This document shows, piece after piece, positions 51,179-59,957 of a stretch of DNA of 64,000 nucleotides (position 1 is the stretch's first letter; each line of letters opens with the position of its first letter). The notes under the pieces are model-generated. The model ran no database searches, was not told the DNA's origin, and saw only the letters and a list, made by a program, of their open reading frames with translations. Origin of the DNA: JANQPX01 sp039197065 (GTDB lineage: Bacteria > Pseudomonadota > Alphaproteobacteria > Geminicoccales > Geminicoccaceae); assembly GCA_039197065.1 (NCBI GenBank), contig JBCCUL010000004.1, positions 186,001 to 250,000 of the forward strand, given 5' to 3'. A program made the translations under genes and the position numbers.

Positions 51179-52603
51179 ATGCCAGCCAAACCCGTCGCTT
51201 TCTTGAGCTACGCCCATCGTGACGACGACTATCACGGCGGCGCGATCACCAGACTCAGAGAAGAGCTGAGCGGCGCCATCTCGGTGGCAACAGGCGAAGA
51301 CTTTTCGATTTTTCAGGACCGCAAGGACATCGCCTGGGGCGAGCATTGGCCGAGCAAGCTGGAGCAGGGGCTGGAAGGCGGTCGCTTCCTAATCGCCATC
51401 CTGTCACCTTCTTTCTTCAGAAGCGACTATTGCCGAAAGGAACTGAGCGAGTTTCTGGAGCTCGAACGCGGCACCGGTCGCAATGATCTCATCCTACCGA
51501 TCTATTTCGTGAAGACACGATTGCTGGAGGACCCAGCCAAACAGGATTGCGACCCGCTCGCTAAGGCGATCTCAGAGCGCCAATACCGGGACTGGCGAGA
51601 CCTTCGGCATATGCCGTTCTCCGACCACAAGGTCCGACGGGCGCTCGACTCTCTGGCAGAAGAGCTGGTGCAGGCGCTGGAACGGCCGGAAACTGAAATG
51701 GAGGCCAGCGATCCGGCAAATCAGCATTTTGCAACGCCATTCGCCGAGCAGGTCGATATCTACGAGACAGGTGGGCATGAAGATCCTGCGGACTTTGCCC
51801 ATAGGGCAAGGGATGAGGGCTTGATGGAGCCGCAAGCTCCCTTTGTCACGACCTCAACATCGAACCTTCCAGAACGTGGCACGATCTTCCGCGATATCGA
51901 CGAGCCCTGGTGCCCGGAGATGATCGTCATTCCACCAGGGTCCTTCATCATGGGCTCGCCTCCCGACGAAAAGGCGCATCGAGAGGAAGAAGCACCGGAG
52001 CATCGGGTTCGAATCGACAATCCATTTGCTCTAGGCCTCTACCCCATCACCTTCGACGAGTTTGATCATTTCTGCATCGAAACGGCGCGGCAAAAACCTG
52101 TAGACCAGGGCTGGGGACGTGGGCGCAAACCGGTCATTAACGTCAATGTAGAGGATGCCGAAGCCTATCTAGCTTGGCTCTCCGAGATAACCCGCAAAAC
52201 ATACAACCTGCCAAGCGAGGCGATGTGGGAGTATGCCTGTCGCGCTGGAACGTTGACGGCGTTTTCAACTGGCAAGAACATCACCACGGAACAGGCAAAC
52301 TTCCGGGACACCCCAATCAATCAGACGGCTGATGTCGGTATGTTCCCAGCCAATTCTTTCGGTCTTTTCGACATGCACGGCAATGTATGGGAGTGGTGCG
52401 CTGACAGCTGGCATAACACATATTCTGGTGCTCCCCTCGACGGAACGCCTTGGCAGACCGACGGCGACTTCGATCAGCGTGTATTGAGGGGAGGTAGTTC
52501 GTCTGCTCAGGCAGCCTGGTTGGGCTCCGCGCGACGGACAGGGAGACCGTGGAGCAGTCGGAACCAGTATCGCGGATTTCGTTGTGCGCGTTTCGAGCAA
52601 TGA
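51179..52603 (+). CDS. TIR domain fused to formylglycine-generating-enzyme (FGE/SUMF)-fold domain
   Basis: 474 residues from ATG 51179 (TTG 51167 is also open). Residues ~4-150 are a TIR domain: FLSYAHRDDD, FSIFQDRKDIAWGEHWPSKL, FLIAILSPSFFRSDYCRKEL, with the glutamate E88 where TIR NADases keep the catalytic residue. Residues ~236-474 are an FGE-sulfatase fold: MIVIPPGSFIMGSPPDEK, LPSEAMWEYACRAGT, GLFDMHGNVWEWCADSW, VLRGGSSS and RGFRCARF. The pair of catalytic Cys of true FGEs is missing. The gene has more A/T-ending codons than its neighbours and sits alone between oppositely oriented genes. Effector or signalling role inferred; no partner genes recognised. Confidence 0.88.
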   Translation: MPAKPVAFLSYAHRDDDYHGGAITRLREELSGAISVATGEDFSIFQDRKDIAWGEHWPSKLEQGLEGGRFLIAILSPSFFRSDYCRKELSEFLELERGTGRNDLILPIYFVKTRLLEDPAKQDCDPLAKAISERQYRDWRDLRHMPFSDHKVRRALDSLAEELVQALERPETEMEASDPANQHFATPFAEQVDIYETGGHEDPADFAHRARDEGLMEPQAPFVTTSTSNLPERGTIFRDIDEPWCPEMIVIPPGSFIMGSPPDEKAHREEEAPEHRVRIDNPFALGLYPITFDEFDHFCIETARQKPVDQGWGRGRKPVINVNVEDAEAYLAWLSEITRKTYNLPSEAMWEYACRAGTLTAFSTGKNITTEQANFRDTPINQTADVGMFPANSFGLFDMHGNVWEWCADSWHNTYSGAPLDGTPWQTDGDFDQRVLRGGSSSAQAAWLGSARRTGRPWSSRNQYRGFRCARFEQ

Positions 52604-52654
52604 GGTTTGCGCTAAGGCATTAGCTCTCAACGGCCGACAGCGATCAGAAGCCTC

Positions 52655-53326
52655 CTAACCCCCATGCCGCGCCCTTAGCGCCCGCGCCTGTAAATCAAAC
52701 CCATCATTGATGTGATCGAAAGCCGCCGGCATGGCGATGCGCCAGTCGCCGGTTGCGATTGCATCGACCAGGACCATGTGGTTGCCGAGCGATTCGGCCA
52801 GATCGATCTCCTCGATCGCCGCGAACAGGTGGGAGGCAAGCGCGCGGTTCCAGATCGTGTCGAACATCTCGAGAAGATGGCGATTGCCGGAGCGTTCGAC
52901 GATGGCCCGGTGAATGCTGCGATTGGCGGCGAAATAGGCCTGGACCGTCGGTTCGCTGATAGTCTCCTCCCGCTCGATCACCTTGCGGAGAAAGGCCTGA
53001 TCATCGGCATCATTCCGGTCGGCGAGGATGCGTGCCGCCTGGCCTTCGATCGCGGCGCGCACGTCATAGATCTCCTTCGCCTCATCCTCGGAGATCCGGC
53101 GCAGCATGAAGCCGCCGCGCGGCGTGGTGACCAGCACGCCCTCCTGCTCGAGGCGAAGCAGCGCTTCCCTGACCGGCGTCCTGCTGATCTCCAGCTCGGC
53201 CGCAAGCTTCTCCTGCACGAGCTGATCCTCCATGCCGAACCCGTCTTCGAGGATCGTATCCAGGATCTGCCGGTAGACATCCTCCGCCAGACGCCGCCGC
53301 TCCGTCTTGAGACTCCTCAACGCCAT
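52655..53326 (-). CDS. GntR family (FadR subfamily) transcriptional regulator
   Basis: 223 residues from ATG 53326. Winged HTH at ~10-75 (EDVYRQILDTILEDGFGMED, KLAAELEISRTPVREALLRL), then the helical FCD effector domain (~88-215) with metal-ligand-like residues D/H in YDVRAAIEGQAARILADRND and NRSIHRAIVERSGNRHLLEM. Divergent from glxB, with an ATACTG-AATA-CAGTAT palindrome in the 157-bp gap, so it probably represses the glx genes and itself. FCD ligands are usually small carboxylic acids. Confidence 0.88.
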   Translation of the reverse strand: MALRSLKTERRRLAEDVYRQILDTILEDGFGMEDQLVQEKLAAELEISRTPVREALLRLEQEGVLVTTPRGGFMLRRISEDEAKEIYDVRAAIEGQAARILADRNDADDQAFLRKVIEREETISEPTVQAYFAANRSIHRAIVERSGNRHLLEMFDTIWNRALASHLFAAIEEIDLAESLGNHMVLVDAIATGDWRIAMPAAFDHINDGFDLQARALRARHGG

Positions 53327-53441
53327 GGCGGGACGCCCCCGAACGTCGATGGCGGGACGCCGCCACGCGTGAACTTGCCTGGTGTCTTGCCCACTCCTAT
53401 TGGCATTCTCTTGCCACCATCTGATCTTGCACCAGTATTGG

Positions 53442-53457
53442 ATACTGAATACAGTAT
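53442..53457. promoter_or_regulatory. Palindromic GntR-type operator
   Basis: ATACTG-AATA-CAGTAT has perfect 6-bp arms, followed by ATAC, and overlaps the expected promoter of glxB 27 bp before its start. FadR-subfamily regulators bind sites of this size and AT-rich character. Confidence 0.5.
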
Positions 53458-53483
53458 ACGGGCGACTGGGAGGAGAACAAGGC

Positions 53484-54428
53484 ATGTGCGGAATTGCCGG
53501 CAGGATTCTGCGCGTACCGGGCCGCGTCGGGAACGACCTCGTCGAACTGATGGACGCCCAGATGCATCGCGGCGCCGACAGCACCGGCTTCGCCATCTAT
53601 TCAGCGCCGCGCGACGACGGCTACATCCTCCGCGGCATGGGCTTTGACAGGTCGAACCTCGACCCGGACATGAATGACTTTCGAGACATCCTGAAAGCCC
53701 ACGGCGCCGATTTTCTCGAAGAGCCGACTTTTGTCACCGACGACGCCCCGCATTACTGCCTGCGCGCGGTGATCTCCGAACCTGCCGACCTGGCTCGATG
53801 GCTAAAGGACGCGGACAGTATCAGCCGCCGGTTGGAGGTGCAGTCCTGCGGGCGTTCGCTCGAGATCATCAAGGATGTCGGCGGTTCGCTGCAGGTCGCG
53901 GAAAAACACAGCGTTCGCGATCTGATCGGCAGCCACGGCCTCGGCCATGCGCGCCTCGCCACCGAAAGCTCGGTCCTCCCGAACGCAAGCCACCCCTTCT
54001 GGGCGCGCCCCTTTCCCGATGTCGCCATCGTCCATAACGGTCAGATCACCGACTACTTCACCTGGCGCGAAAGACTGGAGCGCATGGGCTACCGCTTCCT
54101 CACCGAGAACGACAGCGAGCTGATCGCCGTATGGGTCTCCGACCAGATGAGGCATGGCCTCACCATGGAGCAGGCGCTGGAGAAATCCATCAGCTCGATC
54201 GATGGCGTCTTCACCTACATGATCGCCACCAAGAACGGCATCGGCTTCGCCAAGGACCGCTTTGCCATGAAGCCGCTGGTGGTCGTCCGCGAAAACGACG
54301 AACTCGCCGCCGCAACCGAAGAACAGGCCGTCCGCCGCATCAACGCCGATGAATGCGACGTGATCAACTACGACGGCCCCAGCCTCACCGCGCTTTGGGC
54401 GGTCGGCGACCGCAGGCTCGCCGCATGA
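53484..54428 (+). CDS. glxB: Class II glutamine amidotransferase, GlxB/MgsA-like
   Basis: 314 residues from ATG 53484 after GGGAGGAG. The N-terminus MCGIAGRI exposes Cys2, the nucleophile that releases ammonia from glutamine. Other marks: DAQMHRGADSTGFAIYSAP, SHGLGHARLATES, FPDVAIVHNGQITDYFTWRE, NDSELIAVWVSDQM and VFTYMIATKNGIGFAKDRF. It is the separated glutaminase domain of a glutamate-synthase-like enzyme. Overlaps glxC by 4 bp. In Sinorhizobium it is called GlxB, in methylotrophs MgsA of N-methylglutamate synthase. Confidence 0.88.
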   Translation: MCGIAGRILRVPGRVGNDLVELMDAQMHRGADSTGFAIYSAPRDDGYILRGMGFDRSNLDPDMNDFRDILKAHGADFLEEPTFVTDDAPHYCLRAVISEPADLARWLKDADSISRRLEVQSCGRSLEIIKDVGGSLQVAEKHSVRDLIGSHGLGHARLATESSVLPNASHPFWARPFPDVAIVHNGQITDYFTWRERLERMGYRFLTENDSELIAVWVSDQMRHGLTMEQALEKSISSIDGVFTYMIATKNGIGFAKDRFAMKPLVVVRENDELAAATEEQAVRRINADECDVINYDGPSLTALWAVGDRRLAA

Positions 54429-55129
54429 GTGGCGCGGCCACATCGATAACGATCGACGTTGGCAATCGTCATATCCGCGAGATCAACGAGGAGATCCAGG
54501 CAGCGGTTGCCACGGGCAATCCGGTTACAGTCAAAAACACGCTCTCCCGCCACAATCTCGGCATCGGCCTGCCACCGGGCGCGAACCTCCGCTTCGAGGG
54601 GAGTGTCGGCTATTACTGCGGCGGCTTGAATACGGGCGCTGCGATCGACATCGAGCGCAATGCCGGCTGGGCGCTGGGCGAGGGCATGACGGCGGGGCAC
54701 ATCACCGTCGGCGGCTATGCCGGCATGTCCTGCGGTGCCGCCATGACCGGCGGCACGATCCACGTCAAAGGCGATGCCGGTCCGCGCTGCGGCGTGGCGA
54801 TGAAGGGCGGCCATATCGTGGTCGAGGGCAAGATCGGCTACCAGGCCGGCTTCATGGCTCATGCCGGCAAGATCATCGCGCTCGGCGGTGCGGGCGAAAG
54901 CTGCGCCGATGCGCTCTGGCAGGGCGAGGTCTGGATCGCAGGCGAGGTCGAAAGCCTCGGCGTCGATGTCAAGGTGATCGAGCCCACCGCCGAGGAGGTC
55001 GCCGAAGTGGACGCCATCCTCAAACCGTTAGGGCTCCAGGACCCTTCCCGGAACTGGCGAAAAATGGTGTCGGGCGAGCGCCTCTGGTATTTCGAGAGCC
55101 GGGATGCGAATGCATGGCTGATGATCTAG
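54425..55129 (+). CDS. glxC: Glutamate synthase domain-3 (GXGXG) protein, GlxC/MgsB-like
   Basis: 234 residues from ATG 54425. Right-handed beta-helix of repeated Gly motifs (GSVGYYCGGLNTGAAIDIER, GGYAGMSCGAAMTGGTIHVK, GDAGPRCGVAMKGGHIVVEG, GAGESCADALWQGEVWIAGE), i.e. the C-terminal structural domain of GltB as a free subunit. It probably bridges the amidotransferase and FMN subunits. Overlaps glxB by 4 bp and glxD by 16 bp. Confidence 0.88.
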   Translation: MSGAATSITIDVGNRHIREINEEIQAAVATGNPVTVKNTLSRHNLGIGLPPGANLRFEGSVGYYCGGLNTGAAIDIERNAGWALGEGMTAGHITVGGYAGMSCGAAMTGGTIHVKGDAGPRCGVAMKGGHIVVEGKIGYQAGFMAHAGKIIALGGAGESCADALWQGEVWIAGEVESLGVDVKVIEPTAEEVAEVDAILKPLGLQDPSRNWRKMVSGERLWYFESRDANAWLMI

Positions 55130-56622
55130 ACGACCCGGTCTGCAGGAGCGAAGCTCCGAAGATCCGGCATGACGAGCCCGACCTTCGCCGCAAAGCGGCT
55201 GCAGGCGGGGAGGACGCCACCTATCAGTATCCCTTCGACATGCCCTCCGAGGACGACGTCAAGTTCGGGGACGGTATGATCCAGGGTAGGCCGGCCGGCC
55301 TTCCGGCCTCGTATGATGAAGGTGGGTCCACAAGATGGACGCCGGATGCCATCGCCGAAGTGCATGCGCTCGCTCAGCTCGGCCGCTATCAGGTGCGCGG
55401 CTACAACACCTTCAACAAGCGCATGCCGACCTTCGACGACCTGACCTTCGTGCCCGCGACCATGACGCGGCTGCCGCTGGAGGGTTATCGCGAGAACTGC
55501 GAGACCAGGACCGTCCTGGGCGGAGGTCGCGGTCTGGTCGACAAGCCGCTCGACCTCAAGATCCCGATCTATATCGCCTCCATGTCCTTCGGCGCGCTCT
55601 CCGCCAGCGCCAAGGCGAGCCTCGGCTACGGCGCCTCCAAGGTCGGCACCATGACCTGCACGGGCGAGGGCGGCATGCTCGAAGACGAGCGCGAAGCGTC
55701 TCAGACGCTGCTGTATCAGATGTCGCCGGCCCGTTATCGCATCGACCTCGATCATCTCAGACGCGCAGATGCGTTGGAAATTGTCGTTGGCCAGGGGGCC
55801 AAACCCGGTACTGGCGGCCTCCTCCTTGGCATGAAGGTCAGCGAGCGCGTCTCCAACATGCGGACCCTTCCAGAGGGCGTCGATCAACGCTCCACCATCC
55901 GCCACCCCGACTTTCTGGGGGCCGACGACCTGGCCGTCAAAATCGAGGAACTGCGCATCGCCACCAACTACCAGGTGCCGATCTTCATCAAGATGGGGGC
56001 GACCCGCCCGCGCTTTGACGTCGCCATCGCCGCCAAAGCAGGCGCCGATGTCGTTGTGGTCGACGGCGCCGAAGGCGGCACCGGGGCATCCCCCGAACTC
56101 CTCCTCAACCACACCGGCATTCCGACCATGTCGGCGATCCGCGCCGCCCGCGAAGCCCTCGACGAATGCGGCATGACCGGCAAGGTCGACCTGGTGGCCG
56201 CAGGCGGTATCCGAACCGGCGTCGACGCTGCGAAATGCCTGGCGCTCGGCGCGGATGCCGTGATGATCGGCAATGGCGCGATGATGGCGCTCGGCTGCAA
56301 CTCGCCCCGCTATCTCGACGACTACAAAAAACTCGGCACCTCCCCCGGCGCCTGCCACCACTGCCACACCGGGCTTTGCCCCGTCGGCGTCGCGACCCAG
56401 GACCCAGAGCTGGAAAAACGCATGCAGGTGCCGGCCGGCGCCGAACGCGTCGCCCGCTACCTGACGGCGATGACCATGGAGATCACGTCGCTCGCCAAAG
56501 CGTGTGGCAAAAGCTCGGTGCACAATCTGGAGGTCGAGGACCTTCGTGCGCTGTCCTTCGAGGCCTCAGCGTTCACCGGCGTGAAGATGGCGGGGATCGA
56601 TCGGGCGTTTGATTGGAGGTGA
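55114..56622 (+). CDS. glxD: Glutamate synthase-like FMN/iron-sulfur subunit, GlxD/MgsC-like
   Basis: 502 residues. FMN-binding TIM barrel: YIASMSFGALSASAKASLGY, GQGAKPGTGGLLLGMKVSER, DVVVVDGAEGGTGASPELLL, DLVAAGGIRTGVDAAKCLAL. Cluster cysteines lie in CHHCHTGLCPVGVATQDP (~425-440). It is the synthase domain of GltB on its own, using reduced FMN to aminate or exchange onto 2-oxoglutarate. With GlxB, GlxC and the GlnT/GmaS-like ligase it matches N-methylglutamate synthase (MgsABC) as well as Rhizobium GlxBCD. The N-methylglutamate dehydrogenase genes (mgdABCD) are not here. Confidence 0.9.
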   Translation: MADDLDDPVCRSEAPKIRHDEPDLRRKAAAGGEDATYQYPFDMPSEDDVKFGDGMIQGRPAGLPASYDEGGSTRWTPDAIAEVHALAQLGRYQVRGYNTFNKRMPTFDDLTFVPATMTRLPLEGYRENCETRTVLGGGRGLVDKPLDLKIPIYIASMSFGALSASAKASLGYGASKVGTMTCTGEGGMLEDEREASQTLLYQMSPARYRIDLDHLRRADALEIVVGQGAKPGTGGLLLGMKVSERVSNMRTLPEGVDQRSTIRHPDFLGADDLAVKIEELRIATNYQVPIFIKMGATRPRFDVAIAAKAGADVVVVDGAEGGTGASPELLLNHTGIPTMSAIRAAREALDECGMTGKVDLVAAGGIRTGVDAAKCLALGADAVMIGNGAMMALGCNSPRYLDDYKKLGTSPGACHHCHTGLCPVGVATQDPELEKRMQVPAGAERVARYLTAMTMEITSLAKACGKSSVHNLEVEDLRALSFEASAFTGVKMAGIDRAFDWR

Positions 56623-56821
56623 GTTTTGTCTGTCTTGCCCCCCGAGGAGCGAGCCGATTTGCTGATAACGAGCGATCAAGTTTCTATGAATCAGGACTCA
56701 ATTGAAGGCGACGCACGTTCAAAAAAGTATAAATAAGTGAAATACTTCATACAAGGACCATTAGACCTCATCTAATTTCAATCAAGTGATGTTTACCGCC
56801 TCATTTCATTTGGAGAAACAA

Positions 56822-57163
56822 ATGCACTTCGAAAGAATCAAAGCATTTAACAGCATTGCCGCAGCGGCTCTTTTGGTAGCTTTCGCCTTTCCAAGCGAAT
56901 CGAACGCACAGGAACGCCGACTCCAGTTTCATCAGATCGATCCTTCAACGCTAATGCTGACGATCCTCGAACCCGACAGACCTGATCCCGTTGACCCGCA
57001 ACCATTGGTCACGACGTGCTCAGCGGGTGTCGGTGAAAGCTGCGCCAGTTTTGCCGCAGGTTGCCTCGCCGATGGTGGTCACTTTGACGGGGACAACGCC
57101 GGAGGCATGTGTTGCTCGGGCGTCGATCACCCCGATAACAATCCGGATAGCGCTTGCAACTGA
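56822..57163 (+). CDS. Small secreted cysteine-rich protein, unrecognised
   Basis: 113 residues from ATG 56822 (GGAG just upstream; an in-frame start at 56786 would spoil the signal). N-terminal signal peptide with hydrophobic core SIAAAALLVAFAFPSES and cleavage near NAQE. The mature part has six cysteines in a C-x7-C-x6-C-x15-CC-x14-C arrangement, rich in Gly, Asp and Pro, suggesting disulfide bonds or metal binding. The 200 bp before it are AT-rich, unlike the flanks. It interrupts the glxD-glnT order. Closed by a hairpin at 57201. Function unknown. Confidence 0.6.
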   Translation: MHFERIKAFNSIAAAALLVAFAFPSESNAQERRLQFHQIDPSTLMLTILEPDRPDPVDPQPLVTTCSAGVGESCASFAAGCLADGGHFDGDNAGGMCCSGVDHPDNNPDSACN

Positions 57164-57200
57164 TCCGAATCCCGCGACTGACAACAACACAGCGATCTTC

Positions 57201-57232
57201 AGGAGGCCATGTTTTGCGAAATTTGGCCTCCT
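57201..57232 (+). terminator. Rho-independent-like hairpin
   Basis: AGGAGGCC and GGCCTCCT form a perfect 8-bp stem with a 16-nt AT-rich loop, 38 bp after the small secreted protein; followed by GCTTTC rather than a T-run. The remainder of the 303-bp gap 57164-57466 shows only the region that should carry the glnT promoter. Confidence 0.6.
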
Positions 57233-57466
57233 GCTTTCGCAACGGCAACAGCAAGAAAGCCCCAACCCACGCCATATGATCTCGGTTCTAACCAATGTCT
57301 CCGATCCACGCCACACCGTCCCGCGTCCGCGTTTGAACGGATCTGCACCCGTCAGCACGGCCCGATGCGCCATCGGTGATTTCCTCTTGCTTGACACCCA
57401 GAGAGCTCCATACGCTATCTGCGATAAGGCAAATCCAAAGAAAAAAGATCTGGCGAGGAGTAGGCC

Positions 57467-58762
57467 TTGGCAAAGACGATATTCAGCCTGCCCGAGGGCA
57501 TTCATACCGTGGCGATGGGCCTCGGCGATCTGAACGGCATCATGCGCGGCAAGCGCATCCCCGCGTCCCATTGGGAGACCGTTTGCGAGAACGGCAATGC
57601 GTTCTCGATCGCGCTCTTTGCCCTCGATATGACCTGCGATGTCTGGGACACGCCTTACGTCAGTTTCGACAATGGCTATCCCGACATGCACATGTTCCCG
57701 ATCACCGAACCCGTGGAGCTTCCCTGGGAGCCGGGCGTGGCCGTCTGCTTCGGGCGCGCGGAGGGCATGGACCACGAGCCCGTGCCGATCGACCCTAGGA
57801 ACGTCCTGATACGGCAGGTCGAGCGCGCCAAGGCGCTGGGCTACCATGTCCAGGTCGGGACGGAGCTCGAATTCTATCTGCTCGATCCCGAAACCAAGCA
57901 GCCGCGCGATTCCGGCATTCAGGTCTATGGCCTGGATCGCGCCGCCGAACTCGAGCATGTGCTCGGCCCGATCCGTCAGCAGATCAACGAGGTCGGCATT
58001 CCGATCGAGCAGTCCAACCCGGAATATGCCGCAGGCCAGGTCGAAGTGAACATCCGCTTCGACGATGCGCTGCTTGCCGCTGATCGCGTCGTGATGTTCC
58101 GTTCCTTGGTCAAGCAGCTGGCGGCTCGCCAGGGCTATCAGGCGACCTTCATGGCCAAACCGTTTTTCGAGCATTCCGGCAACGGCTTCCACACCCACTA
58201 TTCGCTCTGGAAGGGCGGGAAGAACGTCTTTTCCGACGACGGCAGGCTCAATGATTTGGGTCGAAACTTCGTCGCCGGCCTGCAAAAGCGCATGGCCGAG
58301 ATGGCGATCTGTGGGGCGACCACACCGAATGCTTACCGGCGGCGTCAGCCCTTCAGCTTCTGCCCGATCAACACGACCTGGGGTATCGACAACCGCACCG
58401 TCGGCATTCGGGTGATCGAGGGCAAACCGAGCGCCGTGCGTATCGAAAAGCGGGACGGCAGTGCGGACTGCAACCCCTATCTGATGCTCGCCGCCGAGAT
58501 CGCCGCAGGTCTGGATGGCATCGAACAGAAGCAGACGCCGTCAGCGATGACCAACACCAATGGCTACGAGGCCGAGGATGCCAATCCGATCCCGGCCGAG
58601 ATCGGGGAGGCCATCACGCTCGCTCGAAATTCGGACTTCCTTAAGGAACTCTGCGGCGCCGATATGCATGAGCTGATGCTGCAGCAGGCCGAGCGCGAGG
58701 TCGCGTTCATCGCCGCCCAGGTCACGCCTGTCGAGCTCGATCGCTATCTCGGCAATTTCTGA
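57467..58762 (+). CDS. glnT: Glutamine synthetase-like ligase, GlnT/GmaS (gamma-glutamylamide synthetase) type
   Basis: 431 residues from TTG 57467, preceded by AGGAG seven bases upstream. GS fold: N-terminal beta-grasp with DLNGIMRGKRIP (~21-32), metal/glutamate residues in VGTELEFYLLDP and PEYAAGQVEVNI, ATP site GNGFHTHYSLW, Arg flap region PNAYRRRQPFSFCPINTTWG and EKRDGSADCNPYLMLAAEIA. Shorter and different from GlnA; closest types are GlnT, gamma-glutamylmethylamide synthetase (GmaS) and PuuA. With glxBCD upstream, ligation of methylamine to glutamate (GmaS) or a GlnT-like role is likely. Confidence 0.87.
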   Translation: MAKTIFSLPEGIHTVAMGLGDLNGIMRGKRIPASHWETVCENGNAFSIALFALDMTCDVWDTPYVSFDNGYPDMHMFPITEPVELPWEPGVAVCFGRAEGMDHEPVPIDPRNVLIRQVERAKALGYHVQVGTELEFYLLDPETKQPRDSGIQVYGLDRAAELEHVLGPIRQQINEVGIPIEQSNPEYAAGQVEVNIRFDDALLAADRVVMFRSLVKQLAARQGYQATFMAKPFFEHSGNGFHTHYSLWKGGKNVFSDDGRLNDLGRNFVAGLQKRMAEMAICGATTPNAYRRRQPFSFCPINTTWGIDNRTVGIRVIEGKPSAVRIEKRDGSADCNPYLMLAAEIAAGLDGIEQKQTPSAMTNTNGYEAEDANPIPAEIGEAITLARNSDFLKELCGADMHELMLQQAEREVAFIAAQVTPVELDRYLGNF

Positions 58763-58942
58763 CCGGTACGACTGGCCCGCTTCATCGGCACCATGGCGGC
58801 CACCGCCGAAGAACCTGACCTTACCGCCGCCAAGCCCCTGGTGGTGACATCGAAGACGACGGGATCTTCTGCAAAGCCTTGGCTAGGCCGGCGGTCAAGG
58901 CTAGCTTTGGGGCCAAGCCGTTTTGCACAAAGGAGACCATCA

Positions 58943-59920
58943 ATGGCGGGTGCCATTCGCATTCACGAGGCCGGTGGAGCTGATGTCCTTCGTTACGAGG
59001 ATATCGACGTCGGCGAGCCTGGCCCGGGTGAGCTGAAACTGAAGCAGACCGCGATCGGTTTGAACTTCATCGACGTCTATTTCCGAACCGGTCTCTATCC
59101 CGCCCCCGGTCTCCCTTTCACGCCAGGCCTCGAGGCCGCGGGTGAGGTGCTGGCGATCGGCGACGGCGTCAGCGACGTCAAGGTCGGCGACCGCGTCGCC
59201 TATGCCTCGCCACCGCTCGGCGCCTATGCGACGGAACGCCTGATGCCCGCCGACAAGGTGGTGCCCGTGCCTGACAGCGTCAGCGACGAGCAGGCGGCGG
59301 CCATGATGTTGAAGGGCATGACCGCATGGTATCTTCTCAGGCGCACCTTCAAGGTGGAAAGTGGCGAGACCATCCTCTTCCATGCGGCGGCCGGCGGTGT
59401 CGGACTGATCGCGTGCCAGTGGGCGAAATCGCTCGGCGTCGAGGTGATCGGCACGGTGGGCAGCGAGGCGAAGGCCGAGCTCGCCAAGACATATGGCTGC
59501 GCTCATGTCATCCGCTATGACCAGGAAGACGTGGTCGAGCGCGTAAAGGAGATCACGTCAGGCAAGAAGGTGCCGGTGGTCTACGATTCGGTCGGCGTCG
59601 ATACCTATGAGGCCTCGCTGGACTGCTTGGCGCCGCTGGGCATGCTGGTCTGCTTCGGCCAGTCGTCCGGTCCGATCCCGCCCTTCGATCTCGGCATCCT
59701 GAACACCAAGGGCTCGCTCTTCGTGACCCGCCCCTCGCTCATGGCCTACACGGCCGCGAGAGAAGATCTGCTGACGGCAGCGAATGACCTGTTCACCGTG
59801 ATTGGCAACGGGTCGGTCAAGATCGAGATCAACCAGCGCTTCCTGCTGAGCGAAGCTCATGCAGCGCATGAAGCCCTGGAGGGCCGGAAGACCACCGGCT
59901 CGACATTGCTGATGCCGTAA
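58943..59920 (+). CDS. NADPH:quinone oxidoreductase (zeta-crystallin-like MDR)
   Basis: 325 residues from ATG 58943 with AAGGAG eight bases upstream. Zinc-free medium-chain reductase: GLNFIDVYFRTGLYP, PFTPGLEAAGEV, NADPH motif HAAAGGVGLIACQWAKSLG (~148-166), VVYDSVGVDTYEASLDCLAP. Reduces quinones by one electron or acts on unsaturated carbonyls. It begins 180 bp after glnT; the gap contains no gene I can support. Likely a single-gene unit unrelated to the glx genes. Confidence 0.9.
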   Translation: MAGAIRIHEAGGADVLRYEDIDVGEPGPGELKLKQTAIGLNFIDVYFRTGLYPAPGLPFTPGLEAAGEVLAIGDGVSDVKVGDRVAYASPPLGAYATERLMPADKVVPVPDSVSDEQAAAMMLKGMTAWYLLRRTFKVESGETILFHAAAGGVGLIACQWAKSLGVEVIGTVGSEAKAELAKTYGCAHVIRYDQEDVVERVKEITSGKKVPVVYDSVGVDTYEASLDCLAPLGMLVCFGQSSGPIPPFDLGILNTKGSLFVTRPSLMAYTAAREDLLTAANDLFTVIGNGSVKIEINQRFLLSEAHAAHEALEGRKTTGSTLLMP

Positions 59921-59957
59921 ACGTAAACGCGCGACGTCGCGGATAGGGAGTGTGGCC

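Noticed and set aside
51179..52603. FGE-fold domain as activator of the choline sulfatase
   Set aside because: The two catalytic cysteines expected after RGGS are absent.
51179..52603. Diversity-generating retroelement target
   Set aside because: No reverse transcriptase or template repeat was seen in the window; kept only as something to check outside it.
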